NCBI GenBank assembly: GCA_002794785.1
Contig: NBBA01000008.1
Span: 930,001 to 994,000 of the forward strand
DNA length: 64,000 bases
Direction of reading: 5' to 3'
Origin: Coniferiporia sulphurascens
Taxonomy: Eukaryota > Basidiomycota > Agaricomycetes > Hymenochaetales > Hymenochaetaceae
Part shown: piece by piece, positions 1 through 12,481 of the stretch
Numbering within the stretch: position 1 is the first letter of the stretch
Layout: each line of letters starts with the position of its first letter
Position numbers and translations under genes: made by a program
The notes under the pieces: model-generated
The model's input: only the letters and a program-made list of their open reading frames with translations
What the model was told of the DNA's origin: nothing
Databases searched by the model: none

Positions 1-883
1 ACGGCATTTCCGAAAATTCGGGAACGTTGGATGCACTAGACCACTAGAGACTTTTTACAACTTGAAATCAGCTAGCTGTGCCTGATCGCTGTACATAATA
101 TCCCGGGGCTCGGGCGTTTCTCTTCCGTCTTCTTTGACAGCTGCTGTGTGGTCGACGTTTCCTGTGTCGTGGTGCGAACTGTCTCTGTGAGGTGAACTGA
201 CGCCTAAGCTTGAAGTTTCCTCCGGTGCCTTGGGGTGGGAGGAGGCTTGTCGACGAATCCCGAAATGCACGCCTTCGACTTCGCCACTTTCGAGCTGCGG
301 CAAGGGGTTTCCATAAAAAGGAAGGCATCTCACACACACATTTATATTGCCAGTACTAAATGTGCGCTTAGGACAGAATTAAGCACGGTGATTCGTGAAA
401 ACACATCAGGCTCAATTGCACATTGAGCACCACCTTGAGGCACCAAACATTTCTGGCTCCTGTATTCGCGCGCCACATTCCTGTTTGTGGCAGGACCTTG
501 AAAACTGGGCGCTCCGTTGCTACGCGTAACCCCAGTTTGTTGCTAGTCACCGCCTTGCGTACTGTTATTCGTGAAATATGTATCACAAGCTGGAAATGTG
601 CGATGCAAATTAAAGGCGACATACAGTAGACTCTGCTCCAGCCCAGAACGTTGTCGCATGGAAGGATGCGGTCTTTGCGGGCAGGCCGCTTTTACCACTG
701 TACCGGTGCAACTATAAGACAATGATGGTGTCAAGTAAGTTGTACTAATATCGTCTCATCGAAACTTTCCCCTTGCCGCCATCCACCAGCTCCGTATTCA
801 GCGGTTCGAATACAGGGCGCCACAAATAGACCCGTACACTTGCATTCTGGGCAAGGCGCCACATTTCTCGCTCTCTCAACAAG
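1..883. other. Flank without a recognised gene
   Basis: No open frame here has convincing exon structure or a recognisable protein. The overlapping short frames on both strands look like chance ORFs. The last part is the presumed upstream region of the gene that starts at 884. Confidence 0.5.
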
Positions 884-3800
884 ATGGACAGCGCCTCGAG
901 GTCCTCTTCAGATGTGGAAGTAATCGATGACACGGATTATGACTCCACAGATTCACTTTCTGAAATTTCAGAGCGTATGTTGCTCTCGTGATACCTATAC
1001 GATCCTGCCTTTAACTGACTGCCATTCCAAACCCACACGTAGAAAAGAAATCTCTGACCATTGGTGAAGAAACCTACAATATTTTCGTCAAAGTGGGGGA
1101 ATTCGTAACGTGAGTACTAAATCGGATAGAGGTACAAGATGCATTTATTTTTTACGGTGAATTTTTATAGGACGTGCAAGGACCTGGAAAAATTTGTACG
1201 TGTATAGAACGTCCAAAATCAGCGATTAAAAAATAATAAAATTGTTGGGTTACAGCTCACCGGATTTGCAAATCGTGTACTAAAGATAAACTCGACTCTC
1301 ACTCTCGTCAAAGCATCGCGCGAGCTGGCGAAAAGTCTTCGCAGAGCCCGACAAAACTTTGAAACTGATAAGGACAGAATCAAAAAGAATGACCCACCCG
1401 ATCCGGAATCAACTGTGTTGATCCGATTCAGCGACTTAAAGGGAATCTCCAGGACTGTAAATGACTTCAATTCTGGTAAGTTTTAAACTTTAATTGGATA
1501 CGAGTTCTTGTGCGTGCCCGGGACTAATTACAACAGCAATAACGGATTTCGAGGATTATTCTGACAAAAAGGGCTATAGGGCATTGCGAGAATTTAATTC
1601 CGAGCTGTCAGTACGTACATATAACAGCCTGTTTGCTGACAGGATGGTTTTATACATAACCAAATCAGGCCTTAACGAATTCCCTCGAATACTTCGGTAA
1701 TATCCGCCCGATCTCTTACCCAAATTCGGGGAAATACTGATTTAACTGGCAGGTGATGGCATTAGCACGGTTCATGTAACCGAGTTTGTGGGGGCAAGAA
1801 TTGATCTCTTAAAGTCTGACCTAAAAGGAACGACTTTTTTTCTGAAACGGTTCAATAAGATGGGTATGTGATGTCAAATGTGTTTAAAGGGCGTCTAACG
1901 CCATGTCTCAGGTATACAATGCATCAAATATGCGCAAAAAAGATCTATCAAGGTGACCTCAAATGCAGCAACTGTGGCTACATTTTTCGCGGGCGTTGCT
2001 GGTAAGTGTGATGGTTAACTCTGTCCCGCAATCGCAGAAAGCTGAGTTAGAAAATATTTCAACACGGATAGCTACTACAGTCCAATTTTCAATGCAGAAT
2101 AAATCATCGATGAGAGAGATTGCAATAAATGTACTCTGGTTCAGCTCTCTTACGCTCAGTACATGTTCCGCTATATCTGCCATGTTAGCCTTATCGTGGA
2201 GATCCGCGGTCTTGTAAGTTGTTTTCTATTGCCGCTTTGTAGCTGACATATGTTCCTCAGTAATTTTCTTACGCCTTTGACTTGGTGCATAGCTCAGACC
2301 CGAAGCGCAGGTCGTCATGGTACATTCGATTCTGGATCAGGTCCGGCTATCTTATACTACTTGTCGCATCTGTCATAACTTTCCTGGCCGGATTGCTAAT
2401 GTTCGTCTATGACTCCCAAGTAAGAAAGCGTTTTCCTAAACGTATGCTTGTCACGTAATACTCACCTCGAGACTTTGTTCATGAAGCCCGATAAAGCGAT
2501 TTTCTGGTCTATCACCGGAATCACAGCGTTCTGTATGATCGGCATTGCAAGCGTTGCCATCAGGTTTATTAAGGGGCGTATGGCTCTAACCAAACTGCAC
2601 AAGGAGTTCAAAAGGGAGCTCAGATTGGTACTTCACAAGTCCTCTGAAGCAAACGAGGAAGATCCGGGTCGCACTATGGAGCAGCCCTTCGGGAAGGAGG
2701 GCACTGAGTCTCCTGTAAAGACTGACGCCATGTCAGCATCTTCAGGGACAAGTGGACAACAGCCCAAATCTCCATGGATGACTTCAAGAGCTATCACAAA
2801 ATTCCGGAGTGTGATAGGACATCAAGCACACGACTTGGAAAGGGGCTCAGGGAGGAAATACATGGAGGGTAAGCAAGTGTCAATACATTTTGGGGGGCAG
2901 CATTTGACTTAAGGTGGGAACATCGGTGACGAATCAGATCTCGTGTTTTTTCAGTCACTAAGGCTCGTGGGATCGAAGCATCAACGACCGCAACTGAAAC
3001 GGGACATCTTGCATATGCAGTTCTCGCCGAACGGACTATTGCTTGTCGTGTGCTATAAATTTAGTTGTTATGTCTATGAGGCTAAGGTTTGAGGAGTTTT
3101 TCACCTCAGTGTTCTGCACACTCACTTAACCATCCTAGACGCCGTCTAGTATGTATCCTACGGTTCTATCGCATCCCGCCCGCCGAAAAGCAAAGCAGGC
3201 TGAATGGTCCCCGGATGGTAAATACCTACTCACACGGCTGAGCGATGGAGTCATGATTTGGCCCATAAAGAATGACAAAGATTTCGCCGTTGATGTACGA
3301 CGAATATATTTTTAATTGTATGATACTCACTCACTGTCCGAGTTGGATTGTCAGGATCGGAGGGAAGTTTATGGACTGCCCAACACTGGCGTGTTGGATA
3401 TCAAATGGGTGGATAATAAGGGTACGCATACATACATTCCTTTCATTTTCTCCGGCGGATGGAACAAAACGGCCATTTTGTGTAGAGTTTCTCATTCTCA
3501 TGCGTAACCGGCAAGTGAAAAGGATGGTATGCATCTCCGTTGATAACACCGGTATCTCATTGGCCTGAAATTCTCATACGACTCCCATAGAGTGTGGATG
3601 GCGAACCTCCAATATTGTACGATGATTGGCTAAACGATGAACTCCTACTCCTTCATCACTTGTATACAATACCGGAGTCTAATGTGTCGGTGATTGTCGT
3701 AACACGCATGCTTGAGGACCCCCCAGGAGCCAGAGTCGACTGCGTCCTAGGTATGAGCTTGGCTTCTTAGCCCACGATCATTCATTTACAGTCCTTCGGT

Positions 3801-4753
3801 AAGCATTTAATATGGACAAAAAGGACAGGGAAAATCAGTCGCAGTTTTCTGGCTACTGGTCGATGCGGTGAGCAGTTTAGATGCTCCATCTCCGAATTCA
3901 ATCACATGCTCATCATTATGTTACAACCCTTTAAAAGACGTCTCCCACTGTTAGATACATTTATGAGTTTGTCAATCGGACCACTGGTTAACAGCAAAAC
4001 TAAAAACCTTCGGTATATGCTTATTGGTTACAAAACGAAAGTGAGCACTACTCCTCGTAACTAAGAAGGACCAAGAATTGACCACATCCTTACCTTATTC
4101 AGCTGCCAGAAATCTGGACCATTGACGTTTTCATGGGGGCCCTCTCCTTGGAGAAAAAGCAAGTCCAACCACACTCAGGACAACTTCAGCCACTCCCAGG
4201 TAAAAGGAAAAGTCATATGGCGGAGTATGGGGATGTATTCTTCATTGGACCTAAGCAAGAGACTATTGCGTGCATGCATAATGGTGTGTTAATACACAAA
4301 GCCCAAAATACAGGCTGACTCATGATAAGACTACCAACAGAAACGATGCATTTTTGGCATCTTGAAACAAGAGAGCATTTTCATAAGCTCAAAGTAGTAG
4401 AGAAGGTGGACGCAGAGGACCTGCCCATTGCTACCTGGACTGCACAGCCAAACGGACTGAAAATAGTGACTGCTTATAGGGACTCAACGTTACAGGTTTG
4501 GGAGGCAAACGAGGGTGACGAGAAGAAAGATCAGAGTGTAGAGAACCGACAGTCAGGGAGTCAGCCGACAGTGAGCACTGCTATCTTAAAGGACCACCGA
4601 TCTGCGGTATGCTATTCTATCGATCTCTCGCCACAATACCAAATGTCTCATTTTTTTGCATTTATATAGGAACCGAAGGCAGAGATGTTGGCGAAACATG
4701 ATGTCGGTGATCCGGCGAGTATCGCATCCCCGAAACACCCCGAGTCGGCCTAA
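884..4753 (+). CDS. Multi-exon membrane protein with DUF6535-like TM block and WD40-like repeats
   Basis: At least 16 exons can be followed. The first ones are 884-974, 1043-1109, 1171-1195, 1256-1475, 1537-1610, 1669-1696, 1753-1863, 1912-2001, 2072-2213, 2293-2419, 2472-2868, 2914-3086, 3139-3294, a variable exon from 3354, and 3591-3750. The last exon is 4670-4753, with stop TAA. The N-terminal third is charged and helical. It is followed by hydrophobic segments (AATVATFFAGVAG, INVLWFSSLTLSTCSA, LVASVITFLAGLLMFVYDSQ, FWSITGITAFCMIGIAS) laid out like the DUF6535 family. The C-terminal half has WD40-like pieces (LHMQFSPNGLLLVVCYKFSCYVYE, AEWSPDGKYLLTRLSDGVMIW, TMHFWHLETREHFH). A diverged paralogue lies in opposite orientation at 39.3-43.6 kb, and exon borders match between the two. 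The function is unknown. The family label is inference; the gene itself is well supported by the paralogue. No frame break was seen, but the junctions around 3420-3590 and 3750-4130 are uncertain. Confidence 0.75.
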
Positions 4754-5378
4754 AACTAGCCTATCGGAGCTGGTTCCATAGTACTGTCCAAACTCTGATA
4801 CAGATGATTACTTTTAACAAACAGTATGTATAGTTTGGTTGGGGGGACGATGACGAACGTTGCTGGCCGGCACTATTGAGGGTAGAATTTATATCTGATG
4901 TTTGGCACAGTACTAGTGAGCATGGACTGTTGGCAATTTTGTCCACCCTCGGGACGGGGGCTCTTTATCACGCACTAAACTCAGCGCCGGTGGCGATGAT
5001 GGTCATGTACATAATCCAACTTGAATGTCCCTTTCTCTATGGCGTTGTTGGTTACTTAGCATCTTCATTGGCATATGATGAGTCGTACAACTATCCAGGA
5101 GCGTCTATCGACGTGTGTATTATTCTATACATAACTAAAATTTATGTTGGCGTACGTTTTTGGACACGGATATGGAACGTATAAGCAGGGATATCCCGGC
5201 GACGCGTTGTTGTATACTGTTTACGCGCTCTTAGTACGCGCCATTCGCACGGTGCTCCAAACTCCGAGTCGAACACCCCAATGAGGTCATCCTTTGACAG
5301 GCGCGTCACTGACCTCATAAGCGTCCAGAGCCTCATAAAGGCGGACATTATTCCCCTCTCTCCCTCGCTATCCACACC
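4754..5378. other. Intergenic spacer upstream of the Ish1-type gene
   Basis: A 102-codon open frame (4876-5184, +) is hydrophobic but has no splice-linked neighbours and no recognisable family. I treat it as chance. The 3' part is the likely promoter of the gene starting at 5379. Confidence 0.4.
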
Positions 5379-7075
5379 ATGCGTCTCATTCCGATATTCA
5401 TCGCAGCACTCACCGTTGCTAGCACACCCGCCGCCGCCTCGTGGTGGTCCGTAGATAAACCAAGTACGTGCCGCTCACCGCACCATTCGCCCTGTTCATA
5501 CACTGATGCGCATCGTAGATTACGCAACATGGGACAAGAAGCAACTGAATGCGTGGCTTTCAGAGCATAACATCGAGACTCCGAAAGGCTATTCCCAACA
5601 GGAGTTGCAGGATCTCGTTGCCGCAAACTGGGGATCAGCACAAGCTTGGACCCAAGATCAGTATACGCGTGCTCAACGCGTCTTTTCCAACGTTCAGGAT
5701 ACAGCCTTCGAGACGTGGGACGACAGCCGTCTACGCGAGTTTCTTCTAGAGCAGGGCATTGTTGCACCCTCAGGTCCCCGTGAAAAGCTTGTACTCGCTG
5801 CGAAACAGCAATACCGCGGGTATACCAACGCAGCATCCAGCCTCGCCTCTACTGCATCTAGTGCAGCGAGTACTGCGTTGTACGGTGGTCCAAGCGCGCA
5901 TGCGTCATCGTCTGCCTCTTCGCTGTACGAGACCGCATCTAATACCGTTACGAGCGCGGCAGGAGAGGCGTCACAAACCATCGCTCGCGCTCTCGATGAC
6001 TCGAAAGATTACGTTTACTCTACTTGGGATGACAATCAACTGAGGGATTACCTCGTGGAAAAGGGTGTTCTTGATTCCAATCAGCAAACGACGCGCGAGA
6101 AAATGCTCGGGTACATGCGCGACTCCTACGCAAAGGTCGCTGATCCGTTATGGGATGCATACTCTGATTCATATATGGTCTGTCTATCCCGTTCAAGATT
6201 TACGCATATTTTACGAATGGTCTATTTTAGCATGAATGGTTGGTTGCGCATGGCATCATCAAGTCAGATTTCGCGAAGAATCGCGATGCGATGACGGCGC
6301 AAATGAAGAAGTATTACTACTTACCACAACAGCATGCATGGGATTCATGGACGGAAAGCGACATGCGCAAGTGGCTCATTGACCACGATGTAATCAAGAG
6401 CAACGCTCAAATTAAAAAAGAAAAGCTGCAGAAACTTGTCGCGTATGTTTCGTCCTCTTTCCATGTCCATGTCAGCTACTTAGTTTTTAACAGAGATAAC
6501 TACGCTTCTGCTACGGACACCGTGTGGGCCGGCTGGTCGGACAGTGACTTGCGCTCTTGGCTTGTCGCCCACGGGTACCTTCGCTCCGATAATCAGATGA
6601 CACGCGACAATCTCATGGCTCTTGTCAACGCGAAATATAACGAAGCGAACGCGCGTTCTGCTGCGTACCTCACGTGGCCTGACGCCCGTCTGCGTGCCTT
6701 CCTGCGCTCGCACGGTATGTCGGAGAGCGCACTTCCAACAAGTCGCCCTGGTCTTCTGCGTGAGCCATTTTCCTTCAAGAATATTTTGAAAAGGACTTAA
6801 ACGTTTTTCATGCAGAGGAGACACGCATCCGTTATGTTCAGTCCTCTTCACGTCTAGAGCAGATTTACTCGAGACTCCGTGCGCTCGTCGCGTCCGGCGT
6901 AACGTCTGCCGAGGAGACACTGGGCCAAGTGCTCGAGCTGCTAAGTGGCACGGAAAGTAAGGCTGCAAGTCGTGTACATGACGCTGAGGCATATACCGAC
7001 GAAAAGAAGCGTATTGCGGGGAAGACCATGAGCGGGGTGAAGGAGACGGTAGAAAAGAAGAAGAATGAATTGTAA
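5379..7075 (+). CDS. Ish1/Msc1-type protein with signal peptide and seven Ish1 repeats
   Basis: Five exons (5379-5463, 5519-6177, 6231-6442, 6494-6759, 6816-7075) give 493 residues ending in TAA. The start MRLIPIFIAALTVASTPAAA is a clear secretory signal peptide with cleavage likely after the alanine run. Seven Ish1 units follow, each of the type W-D-(D/K)-x-x-L-(R/N)-x-(F/W)-L-x-x-(H/Q)-(G/N). They begin near YATWDKKQL, FETWDDSRL, YSTWDDNQL, WDAYSDSYM, WDSWTESDM, WAGWSDSDL and LTWPDARL. A low-complexity Ala/Ser/Thr linker separates units 2 and 3, and the tail is charged and helical. In yeasts, Ish1/Msc1 proteins sit at the ER or nuclear envelope, are induced by stress and affect sister-chromatid recombination. 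The precise role here is inference. The frame is clean across all four introns. Long antisense frames over this gene are shadows. Confidence 0.93.
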
Positions 7076-7212
7076 TTGCGAATCGAATTCCGATCCTACG
7101 CATGGCTAATCCGAATGCACGCGGCATGCCATCAATCGGTGAATGTTCTTGTATCCTCGGCGACACGACCTACTTTTATCAAATGTATTTTAGGACCTGT
7201 GTTGTAATACTA

Positions 7213-7877
7213 CTACAGTTGGGAGCGTCAAAAAGCTGCCGCTCTACCCGGCCCGGAATTTTCCATATTTTCGGCTGAGATTAAAAATTTAAACAGAAAA
7301 GTAGCTAAAAGATACAATACCTCCTTTTTTCAGAGGTGTTTCTAAAAATAGAACAAATGTGTCAAATTTTTCGAGAAATAAAAATAAAAATAAATGCCAA
7401 AAATAATCTGAGACCTCCCTAACTTGATGCATGTGCCAAAATTTCAATGATCCAGCACTTGTGCATGTGTGATAATGCCCAAGAGGGTCTGGAGTACTCA
7501 GGCAGCCAAGGCCAAATTGTCTGCAGGCACTGCCGCTTTCGCCAAGATGCAAAGAAGCCATCAAATGTCAACGGCATTCCCACGATTGGGCGCTGAATGT
7601 GCTTTGATGTTATGTAAACATCCATATATGGCTATTTTGTAATAAAATAAAATAATCTTTAATTATTTAAATATTATGTGTCAAATTTTCCTAGAGATTT
7701 TTTGAAAAAATGGAATTGGGAAATTCTAAGCAATAAATACTGTAGAGGGTTGTTATAGCTATTTAATGCACTGTGTTTCACTAAGAAATAATGACTATTG
7801 ACAGACTAGATATGAAAACAAATTTAGACCCTCTCGGCAATTCCCGAGGCGCGGGTTCTTGACGCTCCCAACTGTAG
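7213..7877. mobile_element. Non-autonomous TA-inserting DNA transposon (Tc1/mariner-type MITE), 665 bp
   Basis: The element starts with CTACAGTTGGGAGCGTCAA and ends with the reverse complement of the same 19 bases. It is flanked on both sides by TA (7211-7212 and 7878-7879), the duplication produced by Tc1/mariner-class transposases. The interior is AT-rich with no transposase-like frame. The ends just inside the TIR also resemble each other loosely. It lies 138 bp past the stop of the Ish1-type gene, so the transcript end of that gene may fall within it. No second copy was seen in the window. Confidence 0.88.
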
Positions 7878-7879
7878 TA

Positions 7880-10071
7880 TTCCTGTAAGAATAAAACGTT
7901 TATTTAATCATATTCAGCTTCTTGCATCGGTCATTCTGTTTGGGGAGTTAAACACTGCCGCCGATTGGCTTATTTGCATTCCCACCGCGGCTGGGGTCGA
8001 TCTTACGATCTACCTTAAGAGCCTATAGTTTCAAACGTGCGTTCGCCTCTTTTTGTACATCCATATGTTCGCGGCCTAATAATGTACTATCCGTTGCCTG
8101 TGGGGCTCCGTCAATGTTGATGTAAGCGGTTTCAGGGGCTTGCACGTTACTCGGACGAGCTCCCTACGATGGCAACTACATGCCCAGACTCTGGAAGACT
8201 TCCTCGACATTATCACCGTGACCGAGATACCCATGCAACCCGACCGATCCACGTATTGTACTTTCCTTTTGCTTGACGACGTGCATCTTAGAAGGATGGC
8301 CAAGAGTACATTGCAAAGAGGCACTAGTTTTAGCCGCACGGCACCGAGAAAGTTTTGCGTTTCCGAGTGGGCGTGTCGGGGATGGGACGGAGACGTTAGT
8401 GAGCTTCGAGCCGGCTGGTGCCTTCATGCATTAATCTTAAAGCTAAAGATTGCCATTCATTCCCAACACGAGCCATTTATTCCAGGCTGATGAATGCTGG
8501 TTAACCTTCGTGTTCACCCAGGTTCGCAACCGTATAGCGGCATAAGGCCCGGATGGCGCGAATCGGCGGACTGTCGTCGGAATGCTGGAGTTCGGAATAG
8601 CAAAGGACTGCACCATAAGGCGGCGACCAGGGGGCCCGGGCGTCTCAACAGCCGAACTGTGCTTTCCGTTTGTTTCTTCTTGAAACGCACGGAGACTGCG
8701 CGGAGGGGAAGGCGTCTATTATTTTTGACACATTTTTCTACCTCTCCATTGCTTTCGCCTTTATTCCGTCTTCGCCACGAATCCGCGCAAGGAAAACACC
8801 CAGCACCAGAACTCCCATTCGCCCAAATGCAGACATTCGTTACAGCCCCTACGCGCGAAGGTTCAAGGTACGCGTTAAGCCGCCGGTCTGCGAATGTTTT
8901 ACTGACAACTCAAAGATTCGAACAGTTCGTGCGCAGAATGTCCGACTTCAGCCATACTTAAGGGTACAGGTGACCCTCCACCTCTGCCCGGGCAGTCCCT
9001 ATAGGCTATAGGAAGTTCATTTCACTCACGCACCTGCTTCCCATCCTTCCGGAGTGGATGCCCGACATCCCCACCTATCCGCGTAAAGAATATATTCCAT
9101 TTTCGGACGCCATCCCTTCTGCAGCCCTCGTCTGAAATACAGGGCAGTCCCGCGGCCCATTACTGTTCTGTCCCAGCATCATGGACCGCTCGACGACTGT
9201 CTCCCGGTCTCGCTGGTTATAATGTTAAAGTCTTCTATATTTCCTGGCAAATATCCGATACAATGCAAGATCCCGCTGATCTCATCTTGCTTTGCGCAGC
9301 CAAAATCTAGGGCCACGTTTAATTTCTCTTTCCGCTTATTCTACAGAAAGTACCGAAAGACGCGCGCTGCACGACGCCCAAGTCAACAGGGACCAATGGC
9401 TGTGCTCGACGGAACAAAAGTCGACAGAACGGGCACTTCGGCTTTGCCACTATTAGGCCGTTATTGCGACTTCATGAGCCGTTCGGCGCGATCTCCGGCC
9501 TGAAGAAGGCGCTGGCTGGGTTAAATCGCTCTTCCCTCACTCACATCGGACGATGTCCCTGTATGTATGCATTGATGTGGCCGTGACTTATCAAACTGAA
9601 GTCGCCGCTTGTTGTGTGGCGTCTACGATTACAGGATCCCCAAAGCCTATATACGGACTATAGTTGCGACCTCCGTCTTTGCATGTCCGCATGCCCTTGT
9701 TGCCCGGTCCACCGAAATGATGACTTAAGAGTACGCTCCTCGTCTCCCCTCCCTTCTCTCTTTCTTTCCCTCTTCCCTTTTCTTCAACCTTCCCTTCGCA
9801 TGACTCTGCCTGCACCGATCCATCTACGCCGAGGTATATGTACCGGTCGACTGCCAAAGCTAGGATGTTCCCCCGCGCATCGGTATACTCAGGTCTTCTA
9901 TCAAGGGACCCGGATATAATTTTATGCCCAGCTCACCACACTCGCTCAGGCCTCATCAGAACGCTTGCGTAGCTCCCAGCGCCGCACTCTCGAAGGTCAC
10001 ACTACATGTGAAAACTCGGTAGGCCTGAAATAAAATAAAAATTCGTCATTGACCGCCGTTGCGTCGCCGAC
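7880..10071. other. About 2.2 kb without a recognised gene
   Basis: Several frames of 60-155 codons exist on both strands, but none has a family signature, splice continuity or a paralogue in the window. A pyrimidine-rich tract at about 9,740-9,795 directly precedes an ATG at 9,800, an arrangement common in fungal 5' UTRs. A short frame from that ATG meets a possible donor at about 9,833. I could not link it convincingly to a downstream exon. Confidence 0.4.
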
Positions 10072-10404
10072 ATGCCCGCGAACCGAGTTACCGCCGCAGT
10101 CTCATCAAGGCCCAGCGGCGTCTCAGGCCGACCATCTGACCACCGGTTGACCCGCGCCCTGTCCCTGCATCCGTCAACATCTTCGCTTCCGTTGGCAACA
10201 AGCAACAGCATAGCCCCTCCCGAGTCCGAGTCCGAGGCCTATCCCGCTATTCCCAGTTCCTCATCGCAAGCCACATACGTCGGAAGTGCGTCCGTGCCCG
10301 GTGTCGCCGACGGTGGCCGGCGTTGGACTTCGGTGCCGCCGGCGTACGTGCGTTTCGTAGCTTCTGCACTCGTCACACCTGTTATCAGCAGTTGGGCTAT
10401 ATAA
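10072..10404 (+). CDS. Possible small Ser/Pro-rich protein or terminal exon
   Basis: This is a 110-codon frame from ATG to TAA. Its third positions are rich in C and G, like the confident genes here and unlike the flanking chance frames. The product is Ser/Ala/Pro-rich with no recognisable domain. It could be a stand-alone gene, or the last exon of a gene whose first exon starts at 9,800. It faces the minus-strand gene ending at 10,999. Support is compositional only. Confidence 0.25.
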   Translation: MPANRVTAAVSSRPSGVSGRPSDHRLTRALSLHPSTSSLPLATSNSIAPPESESEAYPAIPSSSSQATYVGSASVPGVADGGRRWTSVPPAYVRFVASALVTPVISSWAI

Positions 10405-10998
10405 GCTTTCTTATATGTACAAGACGCTGCCGGTATGTCCCCTCCCCTCTTTTCCTAGCACCTAGCAAGAGCGACCTGGACTACAAATTGCAACGCCGCA
10501 CCATCGAGTCAGTGGGAACGTTGGCCACCCCAAGCGCATACAACCCATTCTTCGCACAGCTCTTTTCCTTGACACAACAGGCGGCCTGTGCCTCGTGCTC
10601 GCCTGCATCCAAAAAGCATGGATGTGACTGACTTGCATCGCTCATAATGCCTCCGCTTCATCTCTTGCATGCATGCCGCATTTTCTCCCAGAAGTCCGGT
10701 GAACACCGAGCCTGCTTGTGTTCTGCCGCCTTTTGCCATAGCCGTCCTCTCGCCGCGAGACGCCAGAATGATTCGCAATTCTAGAATTTGAAACCCTTTA
10801 TTACGCAATATTACAAGATCGAATAACCACCGAATGTACCCCAAAAGGAGGCAAAGGAAGAGAAAGAGCCTACGAAATGACACGAAGAATGTTACAAAAA
10901 TGCGGGTGAATATTATTTATCTTACTTGTTCGAAAACCGGCGGACTAAACAAATGGAACCAGAACTTGATCAACCCGAGAAGGGTGTAACGCGCGCAT
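10405..10998. other. Intergenic region between converging frames
   Basis: No coding signal was recognised. A 124-codon minus-strand frame (10509-10883) has no splice partner or family resemblance. Confidence 0.4.
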
Positions 10999-12481
10999 TT
11001 ACATGACTATAAATGCACAGTCAGTCTGCCTCGATGGCAATGGCAGTGGAGAGCAATACTCACTCGTGCAAGTGGGGTCCGTGAGCGACTTCTCGTCAGT
11101 CGTCTCGCCAAAGAACTCGACGACGGCCATACTTGAACCCGCCCCTTCGACCTTTCGAGGGCCCGCGTCATCCCAACTCGTGCACCAAGTGAGGCCGGGT
11201 GAGGGCGTAGGGACACCGCCTGTCTCACTCCAGGTTCTGCTCATCAGTGGCGTCGGACCGCCCCATGCACTTCCAGCGGAATCGCTTTGTAGCCCGCTGT
11301 CCGATCGCGGTAGGTTGGAGTCGAGTCCACCGAGACTAGGGCGGTTCCGCACATCCCAGCCCCGGCCCCGTGAGGCCACAAGGCTTTTCTGGAAGGCGGC
11401 ATATCCAGGTCCAAGGTCGCGCCGCTGCGATGGGTTCGATGGGAACGGGGACTTGGGATGCGCAGAAGGCAGTCGCCTGGGTCCGTGGTGTTGTGGTAGG
11501 GGTTGATCGGGAGCTGAGGATGGGGGAGGAACGCTGGGAATCTGATTTGGGAGAGTGGACACGAAGGAGGAAGAAACCGATGGCCGGTCACTTTCATGTG
11601 CTGGAGTTTTGCGAGACTTGGGAACAATTGACGACTGGACCGCAAAGGACTTCGGGGTCATCGACGGAGATCGACGCACTCTCTTTCGAGAGAGGGATAA
11701 GATGTCGAGGGTCGTCGTCGAACCGGTTCCTGCCTGCGGGAGCGACGTCCCGCTCGATTTGTTCCACCATGTTGGCAGTGGCGCGCCTCCATCCGACGGG
11801 CTGCCTTCCTTCGCTAGTGCCACTCGGAATCGCGACGTTGACGTCAGCGGGAGAACAAGCCTTCTCAAGCGCACTGGCATTTCGGAATCAGACCAGCTTC
11901 GGCTTACTCAAGTAAAGCATGTACTCACGCTTGCTATGCGCATTCTTTACGTGTGGCACAAGGCCGCGCGCAGCAGAGAGCATATTGAGATATGCTTGTC
12001 GGTGGAACACAAGATGCGGGGGACATGACACGAAAGGGCGAGCGCTCGCCCCTGACTCTGTGAGGGTCTCTTTGGCGATCTGCAAAAGTCGTAAACAATA
12101 ACCGATTTGCAAAAGGAGGATGATGACACCGCGCGCGTCAGTAATTGGATTTGTCAGTGACGCGAGCAGTTGAGGGATGAGAATGAATGCACCTCAATAT
12201 TGCCGATGAGCTGTCGGTGAGCGTCGAAATGAGCATGTGTCTGACACTCGGGGATGAACAGAAAGGCGAGGGCGACGTACCTTCTCTTGGACATCTTCGT
12301 CACTTCTGGCCGTCTCTGACTGCAAGAGCCATATCATCTGCTCCGCAGCTAGCACAAACCGACGGAGGTATGAGAAGTCGGTGCTCAGATAGTCGAGGAA
12401 CACGATTTCGTCGTGCTTTCTCTTCGAGCTCGAGCCGGATCCTACGTCTCCTTCAGATGTCTGGTCCATCTCTGTTTGCAT
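10999..12481 (-). CDS. Unrecognised protein: helical N-terminus and long Ser/Pro-rich disordered tail
   Basis: Three exons read well on the minus strand. The first starts with MQTEMDQTSEGD at 12,481 and ends at VQEK before a GTACGT donor near 12,280. The second begins IAKETLTESG after an acceptor near 12,079 and ends at KNAHSK before GTGAGT near 11,922. The third starts near 11,868 and runs to the TAA at 10,999. The first two exons encode a helical, hydrophobic-patterned segment (FLDYLSTDFSYLRRFVLAAE, then HLVFHRQAYLNMLSAARGLV). The last exon, about 290 residues, is low-complexity and rich in Ser, Pro, Gly and Arg. I do not recognise the family. Strong GC3 bias and good splice sites argue that it is real. 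The exact start is uncertain. Confidence 0.6.

Noticed and set aside
4876..5184. 102-codon hydrophobic frame
   Set aside because: No paralogue, no splice continuity and no recognisable family; probably chance.
5348..5836. Minus-strand 162-codon frame
   Set aside because: Antisense to the first exons of the Ish1-type gene, with no domain and no splice support.
6480..7166. Minus-strand 228-codon frame
   Set aside because: Antisense shadow of the Ish1 repeats.
11370..12028. Plus-strand frames of 157-181 codons
   Set aside because: Mirror the GC-rich minus-strand gene at 10,999-12,481; no independent evidence.
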